Assembly: GCA_023433655.1 (NCBI GenBank)
Contig: JAEYUE010000327.1
Coordinates: forward strand, 1 to 13,120
From: Pseudomonadota bacterium
GTDB lineage: Bacteria; Pseudomonadota; Alphaproteobacteria; Caulobacterales; Caulobacteraceae
Direction of reading: 5' to 3'
DNA length: 13,120 nt
Below are positions 6,881 to 13,120 of this stretch, one piece after another. Position 1 is the first letter of the stretch. The number at the start of each line of letters is the position of its first letter. Made by a program: the position numbers and the translations under genes. The notes beneath the pieces are model-generated. The model was not told the DNA's origin. It searched no databases and saw nothing but the letters and a program-made list of their open reading frames with translations.

Positions 6881-7297
6881 ATGCGTAATCGATGGGTGGT
6901 CCCGGCGCTGGCGATCGTGGCCTGCGTCAGCGGGCTTGCGGGCTTCGCCGTGGCGCAGAGCGGTGATGGGCGCGAGACGCTCCCCGACTCGGCGTCCGAC
7001 ATGTACGACAACTGCGTGGCGGTCGGCGGTTCGGCGACGGAGTGCGCCTGCACAGTCGGCTTCTATGGCGGCCGGCTGAAGGCTGACGAGTTTCGCATGG
7101 TCAGCGTGCTGAACCGCCACCTCGGACCGGACGGCGAGCTTGCCGACCCGGCGGCGACTCTGGCCGACATGCGTACCGAGGCCACGGCCATGGGCGTTTC
7201 CGACGACCGGTTCATGGACATCATGGACCGCTTCAGCACCATGGACCGGGACGGATCCTACGGGGACAATGTCTGCGTCGTGCTGCGCGACAAGTAG
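6881..7297 (+). CDS. Small exported four-cysteine protein, unknown function
   Basis: A 138-residue protein with a clear Sec signal peptide (MRNRWVVPALAIVACVSGLA) and likely cleavage after AVA at residue 25. The mature protein has four cysteines (45, 55, 57, 132). A C-x9-C-x-C arrangement near its N-terminus (DNCVAVGG, then ECACTVGFYGG) is followed by a helical part with LKADEFRMVSVLNRHLG and a Met-rich MDIMDRFSTMDRDG stretch. Similar short C...CxC exported proteins are common and uncharacterised in alphaproteobacteria. ATG 6881 has GGGAGGGAG at 6867-6875 upstream. It stands alone, 85 bases after ssb and 87 before the transporter. Disulfides or metal binding by the cysteines are possible but unproven. 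Confidence 0.8.
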   Translation: MRNRWVVPALAIVACVSGLAGFAVAQSGDGRETLPDSASDMYDNCVAVGGSATECACTVGFYGGRLKADEFRMVSVLNRHLGPDGELADPAATLADMRTEATAMGVSDDRFMDIMDRFSTMDRDGSYGDNVCVVLRDK

Positions 7298-7342
7298 GGG
7301 CCCGACGGGGGCCGCCATAATCTGAAATCGTATTTGTCGGAG

Positions 7343-7362
7343 GACGCCCTCGCTCCGGCGTC
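7343..7362 (+). repeat. Hairpin in the leader of the EamA transporter gene
   Basis: GACGCC (7343-7348) and GGCGTC (7357-7362) form a perfect 6-bp stem with an 8-base loop, 22 bases before the GTG start of the transporter. A weaker 5-bp inverted repeat (GGCCC/GGGCC) lies soon after the stop of the preceding gene. No T-run follows either, so they are not convincing terminators. Confidence 0.3.
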
Positions 7363-7384
7363 GCGGGAGGGGTAGGCGAGGCGG

Positions 7385-8287
7385 GTGACCCCCGAAAAGC
7401 CGCACAGTCCCCTCTCCCTGCCCGAAATCGCGGCCATCGCCGCCGTCGTGCTGATCTGGGGCGTGAACAACGCCGCGGCCAAGCTGGCGACCGAGACGAT
7501 GCCGCCCCTGCTGGTCGGGGCAATGCGGTTCGGCATCGCCGCCGCCTGTCTGATTCCCTTCGTCCGGCCGCCGTTTCCCAACTGGAAAAGCCTCTTGATC
7601 ATCGTGCTGGTGGGCGGTCCGCTGCACTACGGTTTGATCTATCTCGCCTTCTGGCTGGCGCAGGACGTCAGCCCGGTGGCCGTGGCGACCCAGCTCTGGG
7701 TGCCGTTCACGGCCCTGTTCGCCTTCCTGCTGCTGCGGGAGCGGATTTCACGCTTCGCCCTGCTGGGCATGGGAGTGGCGTTCGCAGGCGTGGTCTGGAT
7801 GACGCTGGACGCTCACGCCATCGCCGACTGGAAAGCCATCCTCGTCGGGGCGGCCGGCAGCGCCGCCTGGGCCGTTACCACGGTCATCGCCCGCCGCACG
7901 ACGTCCATTCCGCCGCTCAAGATGCAGGGCCTGCTGGCCCTGGTGGCTCTTCCCAGCCTGGCCTTCGCTTCGGCCATGTTCGAACAGGGACAGGTCGAGG
8001 CCGTGCGGGAGGCCGACGCCCTGATATGGGCTGCGGTCGTCTGGGCGGGGCTGGTGTCGTCGGTACTGGCCACGACCCTGGTGTTCTGGCTGGTCCAGAA
8101 GCGCGAGGCGGGACGGGTGACGCCCTATCTGCTGGCGACGCCGGTAGTGTCGATCCTGATCGGCTGGGCCTTCATGGGCGACGTGCTGACGCCGCAGATC
8201 CTGACCGGCGCGGCCCTGAGCATCGCCGGCGTCGCCGTCGTGGCCCTCGCAGAGCGGGGCCTGAGGGCCGGCGCCGCGAAGGCCTGA
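7385..8287 (+). CDS. EamA-family (DMT) transporter
   Basis: A 300-residue inner-membrane protein of the drug/metabolite transporter superfamily. It has about ten hydrophobic segments arranged as two EamA repeats (roughly 15-140 and 152-292). Typical sequences include LIWGVNNAAAKL in the first span and a PLLVGAMRFGIAA stretch in the second. LLLRERISRFALLGMGVAFAG ends repeat 1, and PVVSILIGWAFMGDVLTPQIL with a final AGVAVV span ends repeat 2. The GTG start at 7385 is the first in frame; purine-rich GGGAGG (7365-7370) and GCGAGG (7378-7383) lie upstream. Substrates of this family include amino acids and other metabolites and cannot be predicted here. It converges on the bamF-type gene with a 21-base gap. 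Confidence 0.93.
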   Translation: MTPEKPHSPLSLPEIAAIAAVVLIWGVNNAAAKLATETMPPLLVGAMRFGIAAACLIPFVRPPFPNWKSLLIIVLVGGPLHYGLIYLAFWLAQDVSPVAVATQLWVPFTALFAFLLLRERISRFALLGMGVAFAGVVWMTLDAHAIADWKAILVGAAGSAAWAVTTVIARRTTSIPPLKMQGLLALVALPSLAFASAMFEQGQVEAVREADALIWAAVVWAGLVSSVLATTLVFWLVQKREAGRVTPYLLATPVVSILIGWAFMGDVLTPQILTGAALSIAGVAVVALAERGLRAGAAKA

Positions 8288-8308
8288 GGGCTCCGGCCGG
8301 GCCCGATC

Positions 8309-8878
8309 CTACAGGCCGGGCAGCTTGAAGCCCGTGTCGCGGCGCGGCGCGATGACGATGCCGGCCTGGCCGCCGGTCAGCGCCTGCAGGCGCTGATATT
8401 CGGTCGCCGCGTCGATGGTGACGGCGCCGTTGGCGGTCTGCGTCGTGGTCGGCGCCTGGGAAGCGGCGTCGTCGCGACGCCAGAACAGGATGCGGTTGGC
8501 CCAGCCCTCTTCCTTGTGCGCCAGATCGCCGAACTCGTCGTCGATGACGTAGCGGGCGAGCGGATCGGCGCGGTCGCCGCCGGCCTGGGCGACGAGGACC
8601 TGCTCGCCGGGCGAGCGGGTCACCGCCTGGCGCTGACCGAGGAGGATCTGGCGCGCGGCCGATTCCGGAGCCAGCTCCTGCGGGCGCGGCTGGCCCGGCG
8701 CCGGCGGACGGAGGCCGTACTCGGGCGGCACGGTCAGGGGCGCGGTCGAGACCGTCAGGAATTCGTCGGGGGTCACCTTGGTCAGCCCGACGCTGTTGCG
8801 CAGGGAACTGCACCCGCCGAGCACGAGGGCCGAGGCGGCGAGGGTCAGGGCGGCGGTGCGGGCAAGGCGCATGGTCAT
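8309..8878 (-). CDS. bamF: DUF3035 / BamF-type outer-membrane lipoprotein
   Basis: A 189-residue lipoprotein with signal peptide MTMRLARTAALTLAASALVL and lipobox LGGC (Cys23). The segment just after the cysteine, KVTPDEFLTVSTAPLTVPPE followed by YGLRPPAPG, is the hallmark of DUF3035, the family given to BamF of the alphaproteobacterial outer-membrane protein assembly (BAM) complex. The rest is low in secondary-structure signal apart from a DPLARYVIDDEFGDLAHKE stretch. It lies downstream of lspA on the same strand, 54 bases apart. This is a common pairing in the group, and LspA would process it. The start could be M1 or M3; neither has a strong ribosome binding site. The family call is firm, the BAM role follows from family knowledge. 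Confidence 0.85.
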   Translation of the reverse strand: MTMRLARTAALTLAASALVLGGCSSLRNSVGLTKVTPDEFLTVSTAPLTVPPEYGLRPPAPGQPRPQELAPESAARQILLGQRQAVTRSPGEQVLVAQAGGDRADPLARYVIDDEFGDLAHKEEGWANRILFWRRDDAASQAPTTTQTANGAVTIDAATEYQRLQALTGGQAGIVIAPRRDTGFKLPGL

Positions 8879-8932
8879 TCTCGACTGGGCGCGCCGACCG
8901 GCGCGCGCGTAAACCCTAGAGGAAGCGGCTGA

Positions 8933-9442
8933 TTACGACTTTTCAGCGGCGACGCCAACCTTGGCGGCCCGCTCCGACAGGATGCTGTCGAGGATCAGCA
9001 GGACCACGCCGACGGTGATCGCGCTGTCGGCGACGTTGAACACCCAGGGAAAGACGCCCGTGCCGGAGAAGTCGAGGAAGTCGACCACCCAGCCGAAGCG
9101 GATGCGGTCGATGACGTTGCCGATCGCGCCGCCCATGATCAGGCCGATGGCGGTGATCAGCAGCCGGCGCTCGGCCCGCAGCGCCCACCAGCCCAGAATG
9201 CCGGCCACGACCACCGAAAAGACGCTGAGCATCCAACGCGCCGAGCCGTCGCCGAACAGGCCGAAGCTGACCCCTTCGTTGTGCACAAGGGTGAGATTGA
9301 AAATGGGCGCCAGCACAGGAACCGACTGCCCCTCGAAGCGCAGGCCGAGGCCCTCGAGGACCCAGGCCTTGGTCAGCTGGTCGACGACGATGATCAGGAG
9401 GGCGAAGCCGTAGGCGGCCAGGGCGATGCGTGGGATTTTCAT
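8933..9442 (-). CDS. lspA: Lipoprotein signal peptidase (signal peptidase II)
   Basis: LspA is the inner-membrane aspartyl protease that cleaves prolipoprotein signal peptides before the lipidated cysteine. The 169-residue protein has four membrane spans and the family motifs: DQLTKAW (span 1), NLTLVHNEGVSFGLF (~49-63, the NxGaaFg region), GGAIGNVIDR (104-113), VVDFLDF with Asp121, and FNVADS with Asp139. Asp121 and Asp139 correspond to the catalytic pair. ATG 9442-9440 is chosen because it gives the normal family length; the frame is open for 83 more codons but these encode Arg-rich noise. The usual neighbour ileS is absent upstream. Instead an antiporter gene diverges 172 bases away. bamF follows in the same direction. 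Confidence 0.97.
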   Translation of the reverse strand: MKIPRIALAAYGFALLIIVVDQLTKAWVLEGLGLRFEGQSVPVLAPIFNLTLVHNEGVSFGLFGDGSARWMLSVFSVVVAGILGWWALRAERRLLITAIGLIMGGAIGNVIDRIRFGWVVDFLDFSGTGVFPWVFNVADSAITVGVVLLILDSILSERAAKVGVAAEKS

Positions 9443-9614
9443 TCGGGTCGCTGGATGGTGAGACCGACCGGTTAGCAGCCCGCGCGCCGGGCGCGAAGGG
9501 GCAATCGCGTCGCGTCGTCGCCGCCGGCGATTTCCGGTTGCCTTGATCTCCACCGGCGCCCAAGTGTGGCGTTTCCGGATCACAGGGACCCCATCCCCGC
9601 CGCAAGGAGCGCCG

Positions 9615-10844
9615 ATGCCGCATGCCGACAGCCTGATTCTCACCCTGGTCGGCGGCTTCGTGCTGGCCTTCGTGTTCGGCATGGCGGCCAACCGGCTGAA
9701 GCTGTCTCCGCTCGTGGGCTATCTGTTGGCAGGGGTTGCGGTCGGTCCGTTTACGGGGGGTTTTGTCGCCGACACCGAGCTGGCCCCGCAACTGGCCGAG
9801 ATCGGCGTCATCCTGCTGATGTTCGGGGTCGGGCTGCATTTCTCGCCCGGCGACCTGATGAGGGTGCGCAAGGTCGCCGTTCCCGGCGCCCTGGTTCAGA
9901 TCGCGGCGGCCTGCGCGCTGGGCTGGCTGCTCGGCCGGTTCGCCCTCGGCCTGCCTGACCTCGAGGCCTTCCTGCTGGGTTTCGCCCTTTCGGTGGCCTC
10001 GACCGTGGTGCTTCTGCGCGCCATCGAAGAGCGCAAGCAGCTCAAGGCCGAGGTGGGGCGGATCGCCGTCGGCTGGCTGATCGTCGAGGACCTGGTGATC
10101 GTCATCGCCCTGGTGGTGATGCCGCTGCTGATCGTGGCGCCGGGCGAAACCCTGGATCCTGCCCAGCTGGCGCAATCCATGGGCTGGACACTCGGCAAGG
10201 TGGCGCTGTTCGTCGGGGCGATGCTGGTGATCGGGCCGCGGGTGCTGCCGTGGGTGCTGGTGCGGATCGCCCACACTCGCTCGCGGGAGCTGTTCACGCT
10301 CGGCGTGCTGGCGATGGCGCTGGGCATCGCCTGGGTCGCCTACGCCATGTTCCACTCCTTCGCCCTCGGCGCCTTCCTGGCGGGGCTGGTGCTGAACAGC
10401 TCTCCCCTGGGCCACAACGCCGCCGAGCGCTCCCTCCCCCTGAGGGACGCCTTCGCCGTGCTCTTCTTCGTCTCGGTGGGGATGCTGTTCGACCCGTGCA
10501 TCCTCATCCGCGAGCCGTTGGCGGTGCTCGGGGTGCTGGCCATCGTGATCGTCGGCAAGTCCGTGGCGGCCCTGGCCATCACCACCCTGTTCAGGCTCGA
10601 CCGGGCGACCAGCCTGACGGTGGCGGCCAGTCTGGCGCAGATCGGGGAGTTCAGCTTCATCCTCGCGGCGCTATCGGTGTCGCTGGGCGCCATGAGCCGG
10701 GAGACGCACGACCTGGTGCTGGCCGCGGCCCTGTTGTCGATCTCGCTGAACCCGTTCGTCTTCGCCCTCGTCGACCGTCTGGGGGCCCGCCCGCCCGAAC
10801 CGGCTCCTGCGCCGGAGCCGGCCCGGGTGACGGACCTCATCTGA
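9615..10844 (+). CDS. CPA2-family cation:proton antiporter, YbaL-like, membrane domain only
   Basis: A 409-residue inner-membrane protein with about twelve hydrophobic spans, of the monovalent cation:proton antiporter-2 family. Recognisable motifs are GYLLAGVAVGPFTGGFV, LAEIGVILLMFGVGLHFS, ASTVVLLRAIEE, VGWLIVEDLVIV (acidic pair in mid-membrane, expected for ion exchange), FHSFALGAFLAGLVL and FFVSVGMLFDP. It looks closest to YbaL/RosB proteins (K+/H+ exchange). Those usually carry a C-terminal RCK/TrkA-N nucleotide-binding domain and exceed 550 residues. Here the chain stops soon after the last span, with a short Pro/Glu-rich tail. ATG 9615 has AAGGAGC at 9603-9609. The stop lies 3 bases from the convergent phoH stop. 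Confidence 0.92.
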   Translation: MPHADSLILTLVGGFVLAFVFGMAANRLKLSPLVGYLLAGVAVGPFTGGFVADTELAPQLAEIGVILLMFGVGLHFSPGDLMRVRKVAVPGALVQIAAACALGWLLGRFALGLPDLEAFLLGFALSVASTVVLLRAIEERKQLKAEVGRIAVGWLIVEDLVIVIALVVMPLLIVAPGETLDPAQLAQSMGWTLGKVALFVGAMLVIGPRVLPWVLVRIAHTRSRELFTLGVLAMALGIAWVAYAMFHSFALGAFLAGLVLNSSPLGHNAAERSLPLRDAFAVLFFVSVGMLFDPCILIREPLAVLGVLAIVIVGKSVAALAITTLFRLDRATSLTVAASLAQIGEFSFILAALSVSLGAMSRETHDLVLAAALLSISLNPFVFALVDRLGARPPEPAPAPEPARVTDLI

Positions 10845-10847
10845 AGG

Positions 10848-11627
10848 TCAGAGCACTCCGATCATCGAGGCGACCAGGGGGTGGCGGACGATATCCCGCT
10901 CGGCCAGCCGCACGACCGCGATGTCGGGCACGCCGGCCAGTCGTTCCGAGATGTCGGACAGGCCGGAGATTCCCGGCAGCAGGTCGGACTGCTGCGGGTC
11001 GCCCGTCACCACCATGGTCGAGTGCCATCCGAGACGGGTCAGCAGCATCTTGAGCTGGACGTAGGTGCAGTTCTGCGCCTCGTCGACGACGATGAAGGCG
11101 TTGTTCAGGGTGCGGCCGCGCATGTAGCCGATGGGGGCGATCTCGATCAGGCCCTCGGCCATCAGCGCCTTGACCCGCTTCATCGACAGCCGGTCGGACA
11201 AGGCGTCGTAGAGCGGCCGTAGGTAGGGGGCCAGCTTGTCCTCCATGTCGCCGGGCAGGAAGCCGATCGACTCGCCCGCCTCGACCGCCGGCCGCGACAG
11301 CACGATGCGGCCGACCTTGCCGGCCTCCAGCGCCTCGACCGCCTTGGCGACGGCCAGATAAGTCTTGCCCGTGCCCGCCGGGCCGAGCGCCAGGATCATG
11401 TTGTGGCGGTCGATCGCCGACATCAGTTCGGCCTGGCCGTCGGACTTCGGCTTCAGCGTCTTGAGATAGCCCTGCTCGCGATCGTCGTTGGACGGATAGG
11501 GCGACCAGCCGGCGTGGGTGGGAAGCCGCCGGACCTTGGCGTCCTCCATGAACTGCCGCGAGTCCAGAACCCCGTGTTCACGGGCCATTTCGCGGGTCTG
11601 ACGCTTGATTGCCGCACGCTTGGTCAT
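10848..11627 (-). CDS. phoH: PhoH-family ATPase
   Basis: A 259-residue PhoH-family protein: a P-loop ATPase related to superfamily 1 helicases and linked to RNA metabolism and stress. Motifs are Walker A GPAGTGKT (82-89), IVLSRPAVEAGESIGFLPGD (108-127), PYLRPLYDAL, Walker B FIVVDEAQ (178-185) and a VVTGDPQQSDL sensor (206-216). The N-terminal ~60 residues lack the longer domain of the YbeZ/PhoL type and no ybeY or miaB neighbour is seen, so this is the stand-alone PhoH type. ATG 11627-11625 is preferred, with GGAGG (11638-11634) upstream. The frame is open to 11852 but that stretch contains a terminator-like hairpin and does not look like protein. It converges with the antiporter. Confidence 0.94.
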   Translation of the reverse strand: MTKRAAIKRQTREMAREHGVLDSRQFMEDAKVRRLPTHAGWSPYPSNDDREQGYLKTLKPKSDGQAELMSAIDRHNMILALGPAGTGKTYLAVAKAVEALEAGKVGRIVLSRPAVEAGESIGFLPGDMEDKLAPYLRPLYDALSDRLSMKRVKALMAEGLIEIAPIGYMRGRTLNNAFIVVDEAQNCTYVQLKMLLTRLGWHSTMVVTGDPQQSDLLPGISGLSDISERLAGVPDIAVVRLAERDIVRHPLVASMIGVL

Positions 11628-11645
11628 CGACGCCTCCAGGGCATG

Positions 11646-11676
11646 AAAAAAGGCGACGCCGAAAGAGCATCGCCTT
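11646..11676 (-). terminator. Intrinsic terminator-like hairpin in the phoH leader
   Basis: Read on the minus strand, AAGGCGATGC (11676-11667) pairs with GCGTCGCCTT (11659-11650) around a 7-base loop, with nine Watson-Crick pairs and one G-U pair. A run of six U follows (11651-11646). This is a complete Rho-independent terminator shape ending 18 bases before the phoH ATG. On the plus strand the wobble becomes a C-A mismatch and no T-run follows, so the minus orientation is the functional one. It either attenuates phoH or ends a small RNA. Confidence 0.7.
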
Positions 11677-11677
11677 G

Positions 11678-11887
11678 AACGAAGGTCGGGAAGAAAGAGG
11701 ACGCGGCGCAGCCGCCCGGATCGGAGGAAGGATCGACTTCCAGCGGGTATGCCCGCCGACCGGAACGCAACACGCGCGTTCTCCTGGGCCTGACCGGACC
11801 GGGCTTGATCCGGCTTCGTATCCGGGGCCGAAATGGCGGCCTCGAATCGCATCTACACTCTGATGCTAGCGTGGTTTACGGGAGCTT
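11678..11887. other. Structured non-coding core between phoH and carbonic anhydrase gene
   Basis: This is the centre of the 296-base divergent gap. It holds several perfect inverted repeats: a 7-bp helix CCGGATC (11716-11722) with GATCCGG (11807-11813), enclosing the hairpins GCGGG-TATG-CCCGC (11743-11756) and AACGC/GCGTT (11764-11780), plus shorter ones at about 11824-11841. No convincing ORF was found. The arrangement would suit a folded leader RNA or small RNA; the minus-strand terminator at 11646-11676 favours transcription toward phoH. No tRNA, tmRNA, 6S or SRP RNA signature was recognised. Confidence 0.45.
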
Positions 11888-11904
11888 AAAGCCCCCGGCT
11901 TTTT
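11888..11904 (+). terminator. Short terminator-like hairpin in the carbonic anhydrase leader
   Basis: AAAGCC (11888-11893) pairs with GGCTTT (11897-11902) around CCC, and the T-run covers 11900-11904. It ends 19 bases before the ATG at 11924. The stem is only 6 bp, so it is weaker than the hairpin on the phoH side. It may be a weak terminator or attenuator, or simply a leader hairpin. Confidence 0.4.
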
Positions 11905-11923
11905 CAGAAATGACGGTGATGTG

Positions 11924-12451
11924 ATGAATGTTTACGGTCTGGATGACAAGCAACCGCAGCTCCCGCCTCAAGGCGAATACTGGATCGCGCCGACCGCAAC
12001 GGTCATAGGAGACGTGATTCTCAAGCCGGGCGCCAGCGTCTGGTTCGGCGCCGTCATCCGTGGCGACAACGATCCGATCACCATCGGACGGGACACCAAC
12101 ATCCAGGACGGCAGCGTGCTGCACTCCGATCCGGGCGAGCCGCTGACCATCGGAGACGGCGTCACCGTCGGTCACATGGTCATGCTCCACAGCTGCGAGA
12201 TCGGCGACAACACCCTGGTCGGGATCGGCTCGGTGATCCTCGGCCGCGCGCGGATCGGGAAGAACTGCCTGATCGGGGCCAACACCCTGATCACCGAGGG
12301 CAAGGAGATCCCCGACAATTCCCTGGTCGTGGGCCAGCCCGGCCGGGTGGTGCGCCAGCTCGAGCCGGGACAGATCGAGGCCTTGAAGGCCTCGGCCGCC
12401 CACTACGTCCAGAACTGGAAGCGTTACGCCGCGGGGCTGGCGCCGGCCTGA
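11924..12451 (+). CDS. Gamma-class carbonic anhydrase-like protein
   Basis: A 175-residue left-handed beta-helix protein of the gamma carbonic anhydrase/PaaY/YrdA group. Hexapeptide repeats run from about residue 21 to 145 and end in a C-terminal helix (EALKASAAHYVQNWKRYA) that packs on the helix in trimers. The three zinc-ligand histidines are present in the usual pattern: His67 (SVLHSD), His84 (VGHMVMLH) and His89. Arg46 and Asp48 of RGDN and the Gln of NIQDGSVLH, all conserved in the family, are also there. An active metal site is therefore likely, with CO2 hydration as the family reaction, though many members have weak or unknown activity. ATG 11924 or the GTG just before it at 11921 could start it; the ribosome binding site is poor. 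The stop abuts the PAS gene stop. Confidence 0.94.
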   Translation: MNVYGLDDKQPQLPPQGEYWIAPTATVIGDVILKPGASVWFGAVIRGDNDPITIGRDTNIQDGSVLHSDPGEPLTIGDGVTVGHMVMLHSCEIGDNTLVGIGSVILGRARIGKNCLIGANTLITEGKEIPDNSLVVGQPGRVVRQLEPGQIEALKASAAHYVQNWKRYAAGLAPA

Positions 12452-12991
12452 TCAGGCGAGGCGCCGACCGTGGACGGCCGCAAGGCTGAGGGGCGGCCGC
12501 GCGGCCTCGCCGACTCCGATGGCGGCTCGGGCGGCCAACCGCCGGCATTCGTTGGCGGGAAGCGACAGTGTCGCCGCGGGCGCGTAGAGCCCGAGCACAG
12601 GGCCGGCCCGGCCATCGGACCCGCGCAGGGGCAGGAGGGCGACCTCGATCGGGGCTGACGCGCTCCCCGCGGCGGCGGCGATGACTACGGGCCGGCCCTC
12701 CCGGACCGACTGGGCCAGGCTGCTCCCCACCAGCGGCCGCGCAGCTGTGCGCCACAGCGACAGCAGGGATCGGCCCTTCAGGGCTTCGCCATGAAAATTC
12801 TCGATCCACTCCCCGGCAAGCCGAAGGACGGCGTCGTCGCCGCGCCGTTCGGCCATGAAGGCCCGCGACAGCCGCGCGCCAAGGGCCTCTGGCTGGAACG
12901 CCGTCCGCGGGGGAAGGCCGCCGCGCGCGTCCGCCCGCCGGGCCAGGCTCGCCCAATGGTCGATCAGGAACTGCGTGTCAGGGTGAAACAT
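12452..12991 (-). CDS. Single-domain PAS protein (PAS_5 type)
   Basis: A 179-residue cytoplasmic protein with no membrane span or signal peptide. The N-terminal pattern HPDTQFLIDHWASLA, GLPPRTAFQPEALGARL and SRAFMAER is typical of the PAS_5 group of alphaproteobacteria. A PAS core follows (DAVLRLAGEWIENFHGEALKG, then RSLLSLW), then a VVIAAAAG strand and a PIEVALLPLRGSDGRAGPVLG strand pair. No kinase, GGDEF, EAL or DNA-binding domain is attached, so it would act through partner proteins or as a sensor. Caulobacter has a single-domain PAS protein (MopJ) in cell-cycle control, but I cannot say that this is its orthologue. ATG 12991-12989 has a modest GAGG upstream. Its TGA (12454-12452) directly abuts the carbonic anhydrase stop. 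Confidence 0.85.
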   Translation of the reverse strand: MFHPDTQFLIDHWASLARRADARGGLPPRTAFQPEALGARLSRAFMAERRGDDAVLRLAGEWIENFHGEALKGRSLLSLWRTAARPLVGSSLAQSVREGRPVVIAAAAGSASAPIEVALLPLRGSDGRAGPVLGLYAPAATLSLPANECRRLAARAAIGVGEAARPPLSLAAVHGRRLA

Positions 12992-13082
12992 CGAATCGGC
13001 CTCGATCGTCCGCGCCGCAAGGAGCGGGCCGAGGAGGAATGCAACGGAAACGAAAGGCTTTTGCGCTCAGATGCAGGCTGGA

Positions 13083-13107
13083 GCGGCCCGCGTCTTGCAC
13101 GGGCCGC
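13083..13107. repeat. GC-rich inverted repeat at right edge
   Basis: GCGGCCCG (13083-13090) and CGGGCCGC (13100-13107) form a perfect 8-bp stem with a 9-base loop. It lies 92 bases upstream of the PAS gene, in the final 129 bases of the window, where no gene could be supported. No T-run follows on either strand within view. It may be the terminator or 3' hairpin of a gene outside the window. Confidence 0.45.
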
Positions 13108-13120
13108 GCAGGATTTCATC

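Noticed and set aside
7116..7297. EF-hand calcium site in the exported four-cysteine protein (DRDGSYGDN)
   Set aside because: Only part of a DxDG loop is present, and the twelve-residue spacing with a terminal acidic residue is not satisfied.
8172..8813. 213-codon minus-strand frame over the bamF-type gene and the transporter end
   Set aside because: It is an Arg/Pro/Ala shadow. The lipoprotein frame at 8309-8878 has a signal peptide, lipobox and the DUF3035 motif.
8943..10415. 490-codon minus-strand frame spanning lspA and the antiporter
   Set aside because: It overlaps two firmly identified genes in another frame, and its His/Gln/Arg/Pro-rich translation is typical of a GC-rich shadow frame.
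11628..11852. N-terminal extension of PhoH by 75 codons (ATG at 11852 on the minus strand)
   Set aside because: The stretch contains a terminator hairpin with U6 and other inverted repeats, is rich in Arg/Ser/Pro with no PhoH family look, and a strong GGAGG precedes the ATG at 11627.
11678..11887. tmRNA, 6S RNA or SRP RNA in the phoH upstream gap
   Set aside because: GGGGCCGA at 11823 and some purine-rich runs hinted at these, but no tRNA-like end, SRP GGAAG/GCAG loop pair or full 6S bubble structure could be built.
13039..13120. Plus-strand gene start (ATG 13039 after GAGGAGGA) running off the window
   Set aside because: The GGAGG-to-ATG spacing is too short. The 27 visible codons are Arg/Lys/Cys-rich with no recognisable pattern and run through the GC-rich inverted repeat.

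Overview
The window comes from a high-GC (roughly two-thirds G+C) alphaproteobacterium. It most resembles the order Caulobacterales, and Brevundimonas is my best guess at the genus. The grounds are tandem short (~278 aa) flagellins, a FlaG-type protein, a very large FlaEY-type protein, TTAA-type CtrA-like sites beside flagellar genes, and an alphaproteobacterial GTTC-N7-GTTC SOS box before ssb. The genus is an inference from style and gene content, not from an alignment.

Region 1 (1-5046) is a flagellar filament locus. It holds the C-terminal three quarters of one flagellin (cut by the window edge), a FlaG protein, a second complete flagellin, and a 918-residue FlaEY-type protein whose middle reads as a six- to seven-blade beta-propeller. 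A perfect stem-loop follows the first flagellin. CtrA-like sites lie before the second flagellin and before flaEY. A 41-codon frame with a good ribosome binding site runs antisense in the flagellin-flaEY gap.

Region 2 (5122-7297) begins with two translationally coupled, uncharacterised envelope proteins: a membrane-anchored six-cysteine protein and a small lipoprotein. ssb follows, with an SOS box overlapping its probable -35 element, then a small exported four-cysteine protein.

Region 3 (7385-10844) holds an EamA/DMT transporter, then on the opposite strand lspA and a DUF3035/BamF-type lipoprotein. lspA encodes the signal peptidase that would process the window's lipoproteins. Divergent from lspA is a YbaL-like cation:proton antiporter without the usual cytosolic nucleotide-binding domain.

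Region 4 (10848-13120) holds a PhoH-family ATPase (minus strand), a gamma-class carbonic anhydrase-like protein (plus strand) and a PAS_5-type protein (minus strand). The divergent 296-base gap between phoH and the carbonic anhydrase gene is the most structured non-coding DNA here. Two terminator-like hairpins point outward, each just before the start codon of the adjoining gene, around a core rich in inverted repeats. The genes are very tightly packed: there is a 3-base gap between antiporter and phoH, and none between carbonic anhydrase and PAS gene.

No tRNA, rRNA, CRISPR array, insertion sequence or phage feature was seen, and no stretch over 300 bases lacks a gene. Most of the window is ordinary chromosomal housekeeping and motility DNA. 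The best candidates for something undescribed are the FlaEY architecture, the antisense small ORF, the phoH leader and the paired cysteine-rich envelope proteins.
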